From positions 1-62,918 of the forward strand of contig CAZHRC010000013.1 of the NCBI GenBank assembly GCA_964533865.1: a DNA stretch of 62,918 nucleotides. The letters run 5' to 3'. Both the position numbers and the translations under genes were made by a program. This document shows positions 15,026-23,830 of this stretch, piece after piece. This DNA comes from CAZHRC01 sp964533865. GTDB lineage: Bacteria > Bacillota > Clostridia > Tissierellales > Peptoniphilaceae. Within the stretch, counting starts at the first letter, position 1, and each line of letters starts with the position of its first letter. Below the pieces are notes generated by a model, which saw only the letters and a list, made by a program, of their open reading frames with translations, was not told the DNA's origin and did no database searches.

Positions 15026-17086
15026 TTACGAATCCTTTTGAGCGTCAGCTATGATTTTCTCTGCGATATTGGAAGGCACTTCTTCATATCGCTCAAATGT
15101 CATTTCAAAACTTCCTCTCGCTTGAGTCATCGAACGCAAATCGATGGCGTACTCAAAAAGCTCGGAGTGAGGCGCTTCCGCCAATACGACCTGAGTGCCG
15201 TCTTCTTGAGGTTCCATCCCCAAAATACGACCGCGGCGCTTGTTCATGTCGCCCATAACATCGCCCATGTAAGATTCTGGGATGTGAATGGTGACTTTCA
15301 TAATCGGCTCTAAAATAACTGGATTGGCCTCTTCCATCCCTTTTCGGAATGCAATGCCCGCTGCCAATTTGAATGCCATTTCGTTGGAGTCAACCGGGTG
15401 GTAAGACCCATCGTATAGGGTGGCTTTGATATTGACCACAGGATAACCAGCTAATATCCCCTTTTCCAGGTTGTCGCGAACCCCTTTTTCAACGGCTGGG
15501 AAGTAGTTGCGCGGCACAGATCCACCGAAGACTTGTTCGGTAAATTCAAACTCTTCAGTCGAAGGTTCAAATTTCATGTGAACATCGCCAAATTGTCCTG
15601 CTCCGCCGGATTGTTTCTTGTGGCGACCTTGAACATCGGATCTGCCTTTAATCGTTTCACGGTAAGCGATGCGCAAAGGTGTGACTTGCGTGGAGACGCC
15701 AAAGGTATTTTTCAATTTATCCAAAATGACTTGCAATTGCACATTGCCTAAGCCACCGATGGTCAATTGCTTCGTTTCGGGGTTGCGTCCCGTTTCAAAG
15801 GACGGATCCTCTTCTTGAAGTCGAGTTAGCGCGCTACCGATTTTATCTTCATCGCCTTTGGAAACCGGCTCAATCGCCCAGTAAAGCGTCGGCGCTGGTG
15901 CTTTGACCTTCTTGTAGAGCGTCGGGTCTTGTTTATCTGCCAAAGTGTCCCCGGTTTGGGTTGCAGAAAGCTTTGATATCGCACCGATGTCACCTGCAAT
16001 CAACTCATCGGTTTCCACTTGATTCTTACCTTGTAAGTAGAACATTCCACCTATCTTTTCATTGACGTTTTTAGTCACATTAAACAACTCGTCTGAGCGT
16101 TTTACCGACCCTGAAATCACCTTGAAAATAGAGATTTTCCCGACAAAGGGATCGACGATGGTTTTGAATACCACCGCTGAAAACGGTGCGTCAACAGAGA
16201 CTTCGCGGAACTTGTCATCTTCGTGTCTAAAACCATAGCGAGCTCTTTCGTCCGATGGGGATGGCATAAAGTCGATGATCGTATCCATTAAGATATCGAT
16301 ACCTGCACCGGTTGCCGCCGAGCCTGCGATTAATGGCACTGCACTACCTTCGAGCATAGCCGTGGTAAATCCAGCCAAAAACTCCTCGTGAGTAAACTCT
16401 TCGCCGCTAAAATATTTTTCCATGAGCACATCGTCGGTTTGAGCGATAACTTCAACGATTTCGTTAAACACTTCATCTACCTCAGCGATGCGGATCTCTG
16501 GAATCTCAACCTCTTCGCGTTCAAAACCGTTATATTTATAAGCTTTCTTATTGATAATATCGATGATACCTTCGAAAGTCGCCCCCTCGCCGATGGTCAA
16601 CGTTAGAGGAATAACTTTTTGACCCCATTCTATGTGAAGATCGCTAACGATTTTATTGAAGTTAACATTTTCTTTTTCAAGTTTGTTGACAAAAATAATG
16701 CGTGGTAAATCTATTTTTTCTGTGTAGTTCCAGTATTTTTCTGTACCGACTTCAATGCCTGCTGATGCGTCAATGACGAGCATTGCCGCTTCCGCTGCGC
16801 GCAGTGCGCCGAGCACTTCACCTTCAAAATCAAAGTAGCCGGGAGTGTCGATCATGTTGATCTTAGTATCTTTCCACTCAACTGGCACGACAGAAGTCCC
16901 GATCGAAATATGGCGGTTGATCTCTTCTTTGTCAAAGTCAGATACGGTATTACCCTCTTCGACTTTGCCCAAACGGTTGACGGCGCCAGTTTTGAAGAGC
17001 ATTGCCTCTGTTAAACTAGTTTTACCGCTTCCACTATGACCAACTAACGCAAGATTTCTGATTTTGTCTGTCTCGTATTTTTTCAT
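15026..17086 (-). CDS. Elongation factor G-like translational GTPase (FusA2 type)
   Basis: A 686-residue five-domain paralogue of EF-G. It has the G1 loop GHSGSGKTSL at residue 16, G3 DTPGYFDFEGE (His of DTPGH replaced by Tyr), G4 NKLEKEN (Asp of NKxD replaced by Glu) and G5 GSAATGAGI, then EF-G domains II-V, including the QGRHKKQSGGAGQFGDV segment near residue 470. These changes are typical of the second EF-G class found beside the main translocase, whose role is less certain. It stands alone, not with rpsL/rpsG/tuf. Its own promoter is at 17181-17209. Confidence 0.9.
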   Translation of the reverse strand: MKKYETDKIRNLALVGHSGSGKTSLTEAMLFKTGAVNRLGKVEEGNTVSDFDKEEINRHISIGTSVVPVEWKDTKINMIDTPGYFDFEGEVLGALRAAEAAMLVIDASAGIEVGTEKYWNYTEKIDLPRIIFVNKLEKENVNFNKIVSDLHIEWGQKVIPLTLTIGEGATFEGIIDIINKKAYKYNGFEREEVEIPEIRIAEVDEVFNEIVEVIAQTDDVLMEKYFSGEEFTHEEFLAGFTTAMLEGSAVPLIAGSAATGAGIDILMDTIIDFMPSPSDERARYGFRHEDDKFREVSVDAPFSAVVFKTIVDPFVGKISIFKVISGSVKRSDELFNVTKNVNEKIGGMFYLQGKNQVETDELIAGDIGAISKLSATQTGDTLADKQDPTLYKKVKAPAPTLYWAIEPVSKGDEDKIGSALTRLQEEDPSFETGRNPETKQLTIGGLGNVQLQVILDKLKNTFGVSTQVTPLRIAYRETIKGRSDVQGRHKKQSGGAGQFGDVHMKFEPSTEEFEFTEQVFGGSVPRNYFPAVEKGVRDNLEKGILAGYPVVNIKATLYDGSYHPVDSNEMAFKLAAGIAFRKGMEEANPVILEPIMKVTIHIPESYMGDVMGDMNKRRGRILGMEPQEDGTQVVLAEAPHSELFEYAIDLRSMTQARGSFEMTFERYEEVPSNIAEKIIADAQKDS

Positions 17087-17180
17087 AATGTGAAAAAACC
17101 TCCTCTATAATTCTCTTTGCGATTAACGCAATGGATGGAACATCTAACGGGTTGGATAACCCTTTCATACACATAGGCTA

Positions 17181-17209
17181 ATTATAACATGAAAACATTT
17201 TCAAGTCAC
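17181..17209 (-). promoter_or_regulatory. Promoter of the EF-G-like gene
   Basis: GTGACT (17209-17204), 17 bases, TGTTATAAT (extended -10, TATAAT at 17186-17181) on the minus strand. The leader 17087-17180 contains a small GGGTT/AACCC hairpin. The stretch 17210-17410 between the divergent promoters holds no gene I can support. Confidence 0.55.
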
Positions 17210-17410
17210 GGTGTTTATTGTATTTGTTTTACAAAAGGCGTTTCTTCCGATCATTGTTTTTGTACATCAATACCAAAAACTATGGCTCGATGAACTATCG
17301 GGTTTCATATGGCCACGATCTCGAGGATCCAGACCATGCTCTACATCAAACCATAACATGGGATGTCAAATGGATTTGGCTTAATACGTTAATGCGTTTT
17401 GTCTAAAGTA

Positions 17411-17419
17411 TGGTATAAT
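17411..17419 (+). promoter_or_regulatory. Extended -10 promoter of hisC
   Basis: TGGTATAAT (17411-17419) lies 25 bases before the hisC start; no good -35 is visible, as is common for extended -10 promoters. Confidence 0.5.
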
Positions 17420-17444
17420 AAATGAAAAAAGACAGGAGAACACT

Positions 17445-18530
17445 ATGACGATAAAACCACGAAAAGACATTGAGCCAATTATTCCGTATGAACCCGGCAA
17501 ACCCATCGCAGATGTCGCGAAAGAGTACGGGCTCACCAATATCATAAAGATGGCATCCAACGAAAATCCACTCGGTTCCTCACCTCATGTCATCAACGGA
17601 CTAAAAGACTATCTCGACGGTGGTATCAACCTTTACCCTGACGGCAACGGGACGGATCTCAAAGAGGCTTTAGCACAATTTTGCGATGTTGACACCGACC
17701 GTATCGTCTTGTCCAACGGCGCTGACGAAATGCTGACCATGGTCGCACAAGCCTATCTGAACCCCGGTGACGAAGTCGTCATGAGCGAATGGGCATTTAC
17801 CCGCTACGGCGACGCTTCCCAAATCATGGGCGCCGACATCATTCGGACGCCGATGATCGATTTCGCCTACGACCTCGACAGCCTCATCTCAAGCATCACC
17901 GACAAAACCAAAGTGTTGTGGATCTGTAATCCAAATAACCCTACCGGATCCATGATCGATAAAGATACCCTATACGGCTTTTTAGATCGCATTCCAAAGC
18001 AGGTCCTCATCGTTTACGATGAAGCCTACCACGAGTTTGCTTCCGCTGAAAACTTTCCAAGAGACAATCAACACTTGATCGACTCCTATCCCAATGTTAT
18101 CGTCGTGCGCACCTTCTCTAAAATTTATGGTCTCGCAGGATTGCGAGTGGGCTATTGTATCACTTCCCCAGGTATTGCACGCAACATCAATAAAGTCAGA
18201 GGTCCTTTCAACGTCAGTTCCATGGCCCAGTACGCCGCTATTGAAGCCCTGAAAGATCAGGCCTTTGTCAAAGAAGTTTACGATCTCAACCTTGAAGGAA
18301 AAGAGTACATTTACGAGGCTTTTAAAGCTATGGGCATTGTATACTACCCTTCTGAAGCGAACCATATCCTTTTCGAAACCGACTGGAACGCTCGGGATCT
18401 CTTTGTCGCCATGCAAAAAATAGGCGTCATTATACGCCCTCAAAAGGACAACTACATGCGTGTGTCCATTGGAACCATGGAAGAAAACCGTCGATTCATC
18501 GAAGCGCTAAAAGAAGTCCTCGCTATATAA
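17445..18530 (+). CDS. hisC: Histidinol-phosphate aminotransferase (class II aminotransferase)
   Basis: A 361-residue PLP enzyme of fold type I that, as HisC, converts imidazole-acetol phosphate to histidinol phosphate. Seen: MASNENPLGSSP near residue 38, NGADEMLTMVAQAYLNPGDEV near 90, CNPNNPTG near 165 and the PLP-lysine segment TFSKIYGLAGLRVGY near 225. Length fits HisC. It is a lone gene with its own promoter and terminator and no other his genes beside it, so it may serve other substrates such as phenylalanine or tyrosine. AGGAGAA precedes the ATG. Confidence 0.85.
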   Translation: MTIKPRKDIEPIIPYEPGKPIADVAKEYGLTNIIKMASNENPLGSSPHVINGLKDYLDGGINLYPDGNGTDLKEALAQFCDVDTDRIVLSNGADEMLTMVAQAYLNPGDEVVMSEWAFTRYGDASQIMGADIIRTPMIDFAYDLDSLISSITDKTKVLWICNPNNPTGSMIDKDTLYGFLDRIPKQVLIVYDEAYHEFASAENFPRDNQHLIDSYPNVIVVRTFSKIYGLAGLRVGYCITSPGIARNINKVRGPFNVSSMAQYAAIEALKDQAFVKEVYDLNLEGKEYIYEAFKAMGIVYYPSEANHILFETDWNARDLFVAMQKIGVIIRPQKDNYMRVSIGTMEENRRFIEALKEVLAI

Positions 18531-18534
18531 TGTC

Positions 18535-18562
18535 AAAAGCCATCTCGAATGAGATGGCTTTT
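18535..18562. terminator. Bidirectional terminator between hisC and the small membrane genes
   Basis: Perfect 12-bp stem AAAAGCCATCTC/GAGATGGCTTTT with loop GAAT, T runs on both strands. Its right edge overlaps the stop codon of the minus-strand small gene. Confidence 0.88.
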
Positions 18563-18731
18563 ACCATATCGAAGTAAATCTGATAATCGGTATACCGACA
18601 ATTCCCATCAATAAACTCAACCCCCATAACAGCAGGGAGAGTATCATGTAGCGATTTCTATAATAGGACGCAAAAGATTTTCGGTCACCGGCATCAGAGA
18701 AGATCGGCGCCAAAAAATTCTGTACGCTCAT
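18561..18731 (-). CDS. Small 56-residue membrane protein
   Basis: A short gene: ATG at 18731-18729, TAA at 18563-18561, 56 residues. The protein starts MSVQNFLAPIFSDAGDRKSF, has a basic YYRNRY stretch, and then one long hydrophobic segment (MILSLLLWGLSLLMGIVGI) ending in a charged tail. It begins five bases after the stop of the 181-residue membrane protein, with TTAGG between, so the two are probably translated together. It ends in the shared terminator. I do not recognise the family; the composition is that of a real membrane peptide rather than a chance frame. Confidence 0.65.
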   Translation of the reverse strand: MSVQNFLAPIFSDAGDRKSFASYYRNRYMILSLLLWGLSLLMGIVGIPIIRFTSIW

Positions 18732-18736
18732 CCTAA

Positions 18737-19282
18737 TCACGTGAATTTAATCGCCCATGAGATGAGAGAATAGAGTATCTCAAACGGGCTCATCCCGTTA
18801 TATGGAATGACAAAAGAAATGAGGATCATCGCCACGAGAACATCGACGACCAAAACCAAGACGACGCTCATGATCATCGCCCCAAGTATCAGTTGAATCC
18901 CAGCATCTCTTGCCAACTTATGCCCTGTCTTTTGCGATGCCACGTGGAAACAATTGCGATGGACCACATACGAAACGCTGAGAGTAACCACCACGCCGAT
19001 GACTGTGCACTGTATACAGCGATGAACCGTTTCTGTAATTTCTCCAGACACGTATGGAAACAACTGTGAAAACACCGAAAGAAGAATGAGCAATAGAAAC
19101 AGTAGTTTTCCGTCGACACTAAATACCCCTCGGTCAGAAACTAGCCCTTCAAGCGCCCCTTCGCCACCAACTGGTGTTGTACATTTCGCGTCATCACCGC
19201 TTTCCGATGGCTGATCTTGCTCATCGCAGCTACTCTTCTCATCACTCATTTCATTTTTTGCGCTTTTTTCCGAGCCTTTCAC
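18737..19282 (-). CDS. Hypothetical membrane protein, 181 residues
   Basis: It starts with GTG at 19282, preceded by GGGGGTGAT, almost a full anti-ribosomal match. Residues 1-55 are polar, acidic and Ser-rich (cytoplasmic or disordered). Residues 58-80, 88-108, 130-152 and roughly 155-175 are hydrophobic, giving three or four membrane segments. I recognise no domain. It forms a two-gene unit with the 56-residue protein downstream and has a weak extended -10 promoter upstream (19308-19316). Confidence 0.7.
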   Translation of the reverse strand: MKGSEKSAKNEMSDEKSSCDEQDQPSESGDDAKCTTPVGGEGALEGLVSDRGVFSVDGKLLFLLLILLSVFSQLFPYVSGEITETVHRCIQCTVIGVVVTLSVSYVVHRNCFHVASQKTGHKLARDAGIQLILGAMIMSVVLVLVVDVLVAMILISFVIPYNGMSPFEILYSLISWAIKFT

Positions 19283-19307
19283 CCGCTATCACCCCCTTTA
19301 GACATGT

Positions 19308-19316
19308 ATTGTATCA
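19308..19316 (-). promoter_or_regulatory. Candidate extended -10 promoter of the 181-residue membrane protein gene
   Basis: The minus strand reads TGATACAAT, 26 bases before the GTG start. No convincing -35 box. The divergent O-antigen-ligase-like gene has the identical TGATACAAT at 19473-19481. Confidence 0.4.
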
Positions 19317-19472
19317 TAACTACCGAAAATAGCATCCTTAAATCGAATGATCTTTAACCATCTCAGTCGGGTTATCTCATAACAGATTAGTCTTCAAGAC
19401 TGCTCTTGTCGATGTTCCCAATCGCCCGCTATCCTATCCTCTACAACATTTAAACAAAATTCTGTGAAATAA

Positions 19473-19481
19473 TGATACAAT
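19473..19481 (+). promoter_or_regulatory. Candidate extended -10 promoter of the O-antigen-ligase-like gene
   Basis: TGATACAAT lies 32 bases before the ATG at 19514; no clear -35 is seen. The interval 19317-19472 has no gene. Confidence 0.4.
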
Positions 19482-19513
19482 GAGTGACGTAACGATTCGA
19501 AAAAGGAGTGACT

Positions 19514-20845
19514 ATGAAAACTCAAAAAGCGATAAATGGATTAAGTCTCTATATAGTAGGTATCATACCGCTGCTTTGTTGGCCCTTTACTGGAAGCTTC
19601 AACGCGGTCAACTCCAAGTTCGTCGGCTTAATGGCCCTGCTTATCGCAGCCATTGCCCTCGTCGTCCTCAATCGACACCGCATAACTATTAAAGAACTTT
19701 TCGCGAGGGAAAATCTCCCTTTCTACGTCTTTTTTCTCTTTCTGATCCTCTCGGGCGTTTTCGCTCAGGACCCAGGGCGCGCATTACTCGGTTCTACATC
19801 GAGACGAGATGGGGTTTTGACCTTTTTCGCCTACGGCGCTTGTTATTTTGTCTGCCGCTACGCGAAAGGTATCTCTTCAAAAGCGTTTCCCTGGATCATC
19901 ATTTCTGCCAGCGTCGTCGCATTGTTGGGGATCCTTCAGTCCTATCAAATCGATCCTTCCATCCTCAGATTTTATTCCAAAGAATGGGAAGGTCGTGCGT
20001 TTTCAGTTATGGGCAACGAGAACTTTCTGGGTGCTTACTTAGTCATCGTCCTGCCTATCGCCATGCACCAACTATTCTACAAGCGAAAACTGTGGGCACT
20101 CATCCCCTACTCCCTAATCTTTCTGTGTCTGTTATGCACCCAAACCAGAGGATCTTGGATTGGCGCTTTTATCGGCTATGCCCTGTTTTTTGTTCTAGCG
20201 TATCGTGCCAAAGGATCCAAAAAACGGCTGTTACGCTTTTTCATCGCCTTGACCATCCTCTCATTGATCATCCTTTTGTTTTACGCCTTTACCTCTCAGG
20301 ACCCTTTTATGCAAAGGATCCTCTCCATCTTCATCGACCTAAAAGGCTTGTTGCTCAATGACCCCGATGCTGAACACGCTGGATCCCAACGGGTCTACAT
20401 TTGGAAAAAGGTTATGGGCCTCATCGCCAAAAAGCCCGTCCTGGGCTATGGAATGGATAACCTGACCTATGCGATGAAAGATGCTTACTACGATGAGATT
20501 TTTAAAGAGTATGGACGGTATCGAAACTTTGACAAAGCTCACAACGAATACCTCAACATCGCCGTATCATCTGGGGTCCCTTCATTGATCCTCTATCTCA
20601 CCTATATCGGTTTGATTCTCAAAAAGGGCTTCTCACACGCTAAAACCTCCCCTGAACACCGAGTGCTCATCGTTGCCTTGTTGGGCTATAGCGTCCAAGC
20701 GTTTTTTAACATACAAATGATTGTCAGTTGTTTCATGTTCTTCGCTTTCCTCGGGTTATTATCCAATCAAAAATTTAGATCGTCTCGAGTCCAACCTACT
20801 TCCTCGTACGCTAAGCCCCTAGACCTCTCAATCATATCTCCATAA
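19514..20845 (+). CDS. O-antigen ligase/polymerase-like (Wzy_C family) membrane protein
   Basis: A 443-residue protein with about eleven or twelve membrane helices. The central part carries Wzy_C features: FSVMGNENFLGAYLVIVLPI near residue 160, TQTRGSWIGAFIGY near 215, a periplasm-side loop near 295-350 with VLGYGMDNL and FDKAHNEYLNIAVSSGVPS, and paired helices after it. In such enzymes the loop residues join or transfer sugar chains on a lipid carrier. No glycosyltransferases are nearby, so the polymer is unknown. An in-frame GTG at 19508 overlaps the AAGGAG site, so I choose the ATG five bases after it. Confidence 0.82.
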   Translation: MKTQKAINGLSLYIVGIIPLLCWPFTGSFNAVNSKFVGLMALLIAAIALVVLNRHRITIKELFARENLPFYVFFLFLILSGVFAQDPGRALLGSTSRRDGVLTFFAYGACYFVCRYAKGISSKAFPWIIISASVVALLGILQSYQIDPSILRFYSKEWEGRAFSVMGNENFLGAYLVIVLPIAMHQLFYKRKLWALIPYSLIFLCLLCTQTRGSWIGAFIGYALFFVLAYRAKGSKKRLLRFFIALTILSLIILLFYAFTSQDPFMQRILSIFIDLKGLLLNDPDAEHAGSQRVYIWKKVMGLIAKKPVLGYGMDNLTYAMKDAYYDEIFKEYGRYRNFDKAHNEYLNIAVSSGVPSLILYLTYIGLILKKGFSHAKTSPEHRVLIVALLGYSVQAFFNIQMIVSCFMFFAFLGLLSNQKFRSSRVQPTSSYAKPLDLSIISP

Positions 20846-20848
20846 GAA

Positions 20849-20878
20849 AAGAGCGATCACGCGGATCGCTCTCTTTTT
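20849..20878. terminator. Bidirectional terminator between the ligase-like gene and wrbA
   Basis: The stem AGAGCGATC/GATCGCTCT (20850-20858/20864-20872) has a T run on the plus strand and AAAAG (TTTTC when read on the minus strand) on the other side. Confidence 0.85.
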
Positions 20879-20881
20879 GCA

Positions 20882-21475
20882 TTAGGATACAAATTTTTGT
20901 GCCACTTCGATGGTGCGTTTTGCTTGGTGTTTGACTGCGCCTTCCAAATCGTTGAGGAAGCCTTCTCGGGTGACCGTTCCAGACGTACCATAAGGGTTGC
21001 CGCCCGCTTCGACGACACTACCATCGGTGTAACCCGGTGTAACGATGATCGCTCCCCAGTGCATCATGGTTTTGTATAGCGATAATAAAGTCGCTTCTTG
21101 ACCGCCGTGGTTGTTTTGAGCCGATGTCATGGCAGTGACTACTTTATTGGTCAACTTACCTTCGCCCCATACTTGGCCTTGGCCATCGAGGAAGAACTTC
21201 ATTTGAGCTGCTACGTTTCCAAAACGGGTAGGCGTTGATAAAATCACCACATCAGCCCAAACGAGATCGTCACTTGTTGCTTCCGCGACGTCTTTTGACG
21301 CTTCAAGATAAGCCGCCCAGCCCGGGTTAGCGTCGGTTGTATCCAGTAGTTCTTTTACCTTCACCAATCGGACTTCTGCACCAAGCTCTTCCGCTTGTTC
21401 CTTTGCCCATTTTGCCATAGTGAAGTTGTGTCCCGTTTGACTGTAATATACGATAGCTACTTTTAAATTTTTCAT
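20882..21475 (-). CDS. Flavodoxin-like NAD(P)H:quinone oxidoreductase (WrbA family)
   Basis: A 197-residue FMN protein that reduces quinones by two electrons, avoiding semiquinone radicals. It has the FMN-phosphate loop YYSQTGHN near residue 10, TPTRFGNVAAQMKFFLDGQGQVW near 80-102 and the GGQEATLLSL segment near 127, all WrbA features. The frame runs four codons upstream to a TTG, but the ATG at 21475 follows GGAGG. It lies 19 bases after marR and is probably controlled by it. Confidence 0.9.
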   Translation of the reverse strand: MKNLKVAIVYYSQTGHNFTMAKWAKEQAEELGAEVRLVKVKELLDTTDANPGWAAYLEASKDVAEATSDDLVWADVVILSTPTRFGNVAAQMKFFLDGQGQVWGEGKLTNKVVTAMTSAQNNHGGQEATLLSLYKTMMHWGAIIVTPGYTDGSVVEAGGNPYGTSGTVTREGFLNDLEGAVKHQAKRTIEVAQKFVS

Positions 21476-21494
21476 GATTTCCTCCAAATTGTTA

Positions 21495-21932
21495 TTAATA
21501 AGTTTTTCGAATCAATGTGATAAGTTGATCTTTCTCCTGGGGAGTCACTTGTTCTAGAAGCCCATTTAAACATATGAGATGAGCTTCAAATGCCTTTGCT
21601 ACCAACTTTCTCCCCTCTGGGGTCAACTGAATCAATTTTACCCGTTTATCGGCTGCTGATCGGTCTGAAACGACCAATCCTTTTTTCTCCAAGTTCTTTA
21701 TGACAACGGTGATATTGCCACCGGTGGTCAAGATTTTTTCGACGATCTCGCCGACGCAAAGGGCCCCTTTATGATAGAGGGCTTCCAAAACGGCAAATTG
21801 AGACAAGGATAAATCATAGTCTGCCACAACCGCCGACAACTCACGGTTAATATTGAGGTACCCTCGCGACAACCGGATCCACAACCTTAAATTTCGGTCG
21901 CTTTCCTCTCCATAGGACTGTTTTTCCATCAT
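21495..21932 (-). CDS. MarR-family transcriptional regulator
   Basis: A 145-residue winged-helix dimer, usually a repressor released by small aromatic or oxidising ligands. The DNA-binding part is LCVGEIVEKILTTGGNITVVIKNLEKKGLV (HTH) followed by the wing VSDRSAADKRVKLIQLTPEGRKL, the MarR signature with the conserved D-R-K. The ATG at 21932 follows GGAGAA; a few upstream codons are open but lack an RBS. It is the first gene of a marR-wrbA pair with a perfect promoter, and likely represses itself and wrbA. Confidence 0.92.
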   Translation of the reverse strand: MMEKQSYGEESDRNLRLWIRLSRGYLNINRELSAVVADYDLSLSQFAVLEALYHKGALCVGEIVEKILTTGGNITVVIKNLEKKGLVVSDRSAADKRVKLIQLTPEGRKLVAKAFEAHLICLNGLLEQVTPQEKDQLITLIRKTY

Positions 21933-21970
21933 ACTTGTTCTCCAATTTGTCACTAGTTAGTTATATTATG

Positions 21971-21999
21971 ATTATAGACTGCCTTCTAACACTTGTCAA
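21971..21999 (-). promoter_or_regulatory. Consensus sigma-A promoter of marR-wrbA
   Basis: TTGACA (21999-21994), exactly 17 bases, TATAAT (21976-21971) on the minus strand: both boxes are perfect. The bases just after the -10 hold AT-rich symmetric elements (TATAATCATAATATA, AACTAACTAG) that could be the MarR operator. Confidence 0.85.
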
Positions 22000-22129
22000 T
22001 ACCTTTTTTGAATTTATTTTAAATTAGTTTCAATTAAATTACACCCTCGATGACTATCTCTAAAGTAATCTAGGAACCATAATCGAAATATGCTATGATA
22101 CACTTATCACATCTTTAGGAGGATACACT

Positions 22130-23086
22130 GTGACCATACCATCCACAAACCCTAACCACTCGCCCGCTCTATACGATCTCGTCATCGTCGGCGCTGGACC
22201 TTGTGGCTTAAATGCCGCACTCTACGCCGTGCGAAAAGGACTTCATACACTCGTACTCGCTGAGCGAATCGGCGGTCAAGTTCACGATACGTCATCGGTT
22301 GAAAACTATCTAGGCACACCCCACACCACCGGAAACGACCTCGCTAACGCCTTTAAAGAGCACCTACAATCCTATCCAGTAACCATGATGGAATTTGTCA
22401 AAATCACCTCTTTTGAGCCTGGCACCCCAAACCACGTCCTGGGGTTATCCAATGGTAAAGCCGTCGAAGCTAAAGCGGTGATCATCGCTACAGGATCGAC
22501 GCCAAAGACCTTGGACGTTCCCGGCGAAGCCGAGCTGAGAGGCCGAGGCGTCTGCTATTGCACCATCTGCGATGCGCCACTCTACGAAGGAGCCGAGGTT
22601 TTTGTCGCAGGCGGCGGCAACTCCGCCATCGAGTCCGCCATCGATCTTTCCACCATTGCCGAGAAAGTCACCCTCGTCCACAGAAGCCAGCCTCGAGCTG
22701 ATGCAGTGCTCATGGCAGATCTCACCAGCCGAGCCAATGTGAATATCCTTTTGGAAACCCAAATCCAATCCATCACAGGCGATGAAATGGGCGTTACCGG
22801 CATCACCATCTTGGACAAAACCACCGGTGAAACCGCACATCTCGACGGCGAGGGGATCTTTGTCGAAATTGGGCACACCCCAAACACCGACCCCTTCACC
22901 GAGCATCTCGCACTCAATGAAAAAGGTGAGATTCGCGTCGATGAAACCATGGCGACTTCCCTACCTGGCGTGTACGCCGCAGGGGATGTGACCCAAGTGC
23001 CTTATAAACAAATCTCTATCGCCGTCGGCCAAGGAGCCATTGCAGCCCTTGCGGTCAACGACTATCTCAACGCTTTAAACCGTTAA
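22130..23086 (+). CDS. Thioredoxin reductase-like FAD/NAD(P) disulfide oxidoreductase
   Basis: A 318-residue two-domain flavoprotein. It has the FAD loop VIVGAGPCGLNAALYA near residue 18, a redox-active pair in CYCTICDAPLY near residue 145, the NAD(P) loop VFVAGGGNSAIESAIDL near 160, and the C-terminal FAD motif GVYAAGDVTQVPYKQISIAVGQGA. Its relatives reduce thioredoxin or, as AhpF-like proteins, glutaredoxin-type partners. The actual partner is not clear from context. It starts with GTG after AGGAGG. It is divergent from marR-wrbA, which suggests a shared redox role. Confidence 0.9.
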   Translation: MTIPSTNPNHSPALYDLVIVGAGPCGLNAALYAVRKGLHTLVLAERIGGQVHDTSSVENYLGTPHTTGNDLANAFKEHLQSYPVTMMEFVKITSFEPGTPNHVLGLSNGKAVEAKAVIIATGSTPKTLDVPGEAELRGRGVCYCTICDAPLYEGAEVFVAGGGNSAIESAIDLSTIAEKVTLVHRSQPRADAVLMADLTSRANVNILLETQIQSITGDEMGVTGITILDKTTGETAHLDGEGIFVEIGHTPNTDPFTEHLALNEKGEIRVDETMATSLPGVYAAGDVTQVPYKQISIAVGQGAIAALAVNDYLNALNR

Positions 23087-23090
23087 TCAC

Positions 23091-23122
23091 AAAACCTCGC
23101 TTGGAAATCCAAGCGAGGTTTT
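23091..23122. terminator. Bidirectional terminator between the reductase and fucA
   Basis: Perfect 14-bp stem AAAACCTCGCTTGG/CCAAGCGAGGTTTT with loop AAAT. It closes the reductase gene and can also end the fucose operon transcript. Confidence 0.9.
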
Positions 23123-23159
23123 GCATCTATTTAGGGGGGATAAACAGCAGATTAAAGAT

Positions 23160-23801
23160 TTACTTTTGTCCGTAACTCTGAAACTTTATTGCCATTTTTG
23201 CCATTTCAGCGTCATCTAAAATTACAGGTTCACCGATGCTCTTTGCCATATAGTAGATCTGAGCACAGTATTCCACTTCTTCAATGATGTTGAAGGCGTT
23301 TGCTAAGGAATAGCTCCCTGCTAATATACCGTGATTTGCCAACAGTACAGCATTTCTATCGATCATCGCCTCATAGGCGTTTTCAGCCAGTTCAGGGCTC
23401 CCGTAGGTTGCGTATTCTGCGCAACGCACATTTGGTCCCGCAACTGCAATCATATAGTGCGAAGGAGGTAACTCTTGTCGCAATGTTGCGATCACTGTGG
23501 CATAGGTCGTGTGTGCATGGATAACAGCGGTAATATCATCACGCTTTTCGTATTGGATCTTATGCATAGCCCACTCACTTGATGGCGTTTTGTCCCCTTC
23601 GACAATAGTGCCATCGAGTTGCATGATGACGATGTCCTCAGGTTTGATCTCGTAGAAATCAATGCCGGATGGAGTGATGGCCATAAGCTTGGTCTCGGGA
23701 TCGTATACGCTTAAATTTCCGCCTGTTCCTTTGGTCAAATGGCTGTCTACTAGCATCCTTCCGTACTGGATGAGTTCATGCCTTGCTTTATCCATTAACA
23801 T
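23160..23801 (-). CDS. fucA: L-fuculose-phosphate aldolase (class II aldolase)
   Basis: A 213-residue zinc aldolase that splits L-fuculose 1-phosphate into dihydroxyacetone phosphate and L-lactaldehyde. Seen: TKGTGGNLSVYD near residue 23-34, TPSGIDFYEI near 43, SSEWAMHKIQYEKR with the catalytic Glu near 73, the zinc histidines in VIHAHTTYATV near 92-94, and LANHGILAGSYSLANAF with the third His near 155. Last gene of the fucose operon; the context settles fucA over rhamnulose or ribulose aldolases. Confidence 0.93.
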   Translation of the reverse strand: MLMDKARHELIQYGRMLVDSHLTKGTGGNLSVYDPETKLMAITPSGIDFYEIKPEDIVIMQLDGTIVEGDKTPSSEWAMHKIQYEKRDDITAVIHAHTTYATVIATLRQELPPSHYMIAVAGPNVRCAEYATYGSPELAENAYEAMIDRNAVLLANHGILAGSYSLANAFNIIEEVEYCAQIYYMAKSIGEPVILDDAEMAKMAIKFQSYGQK

Positions 23802-23830
23802 AGTGGTCTCCTTTTGTCTTCAGACTTCTT

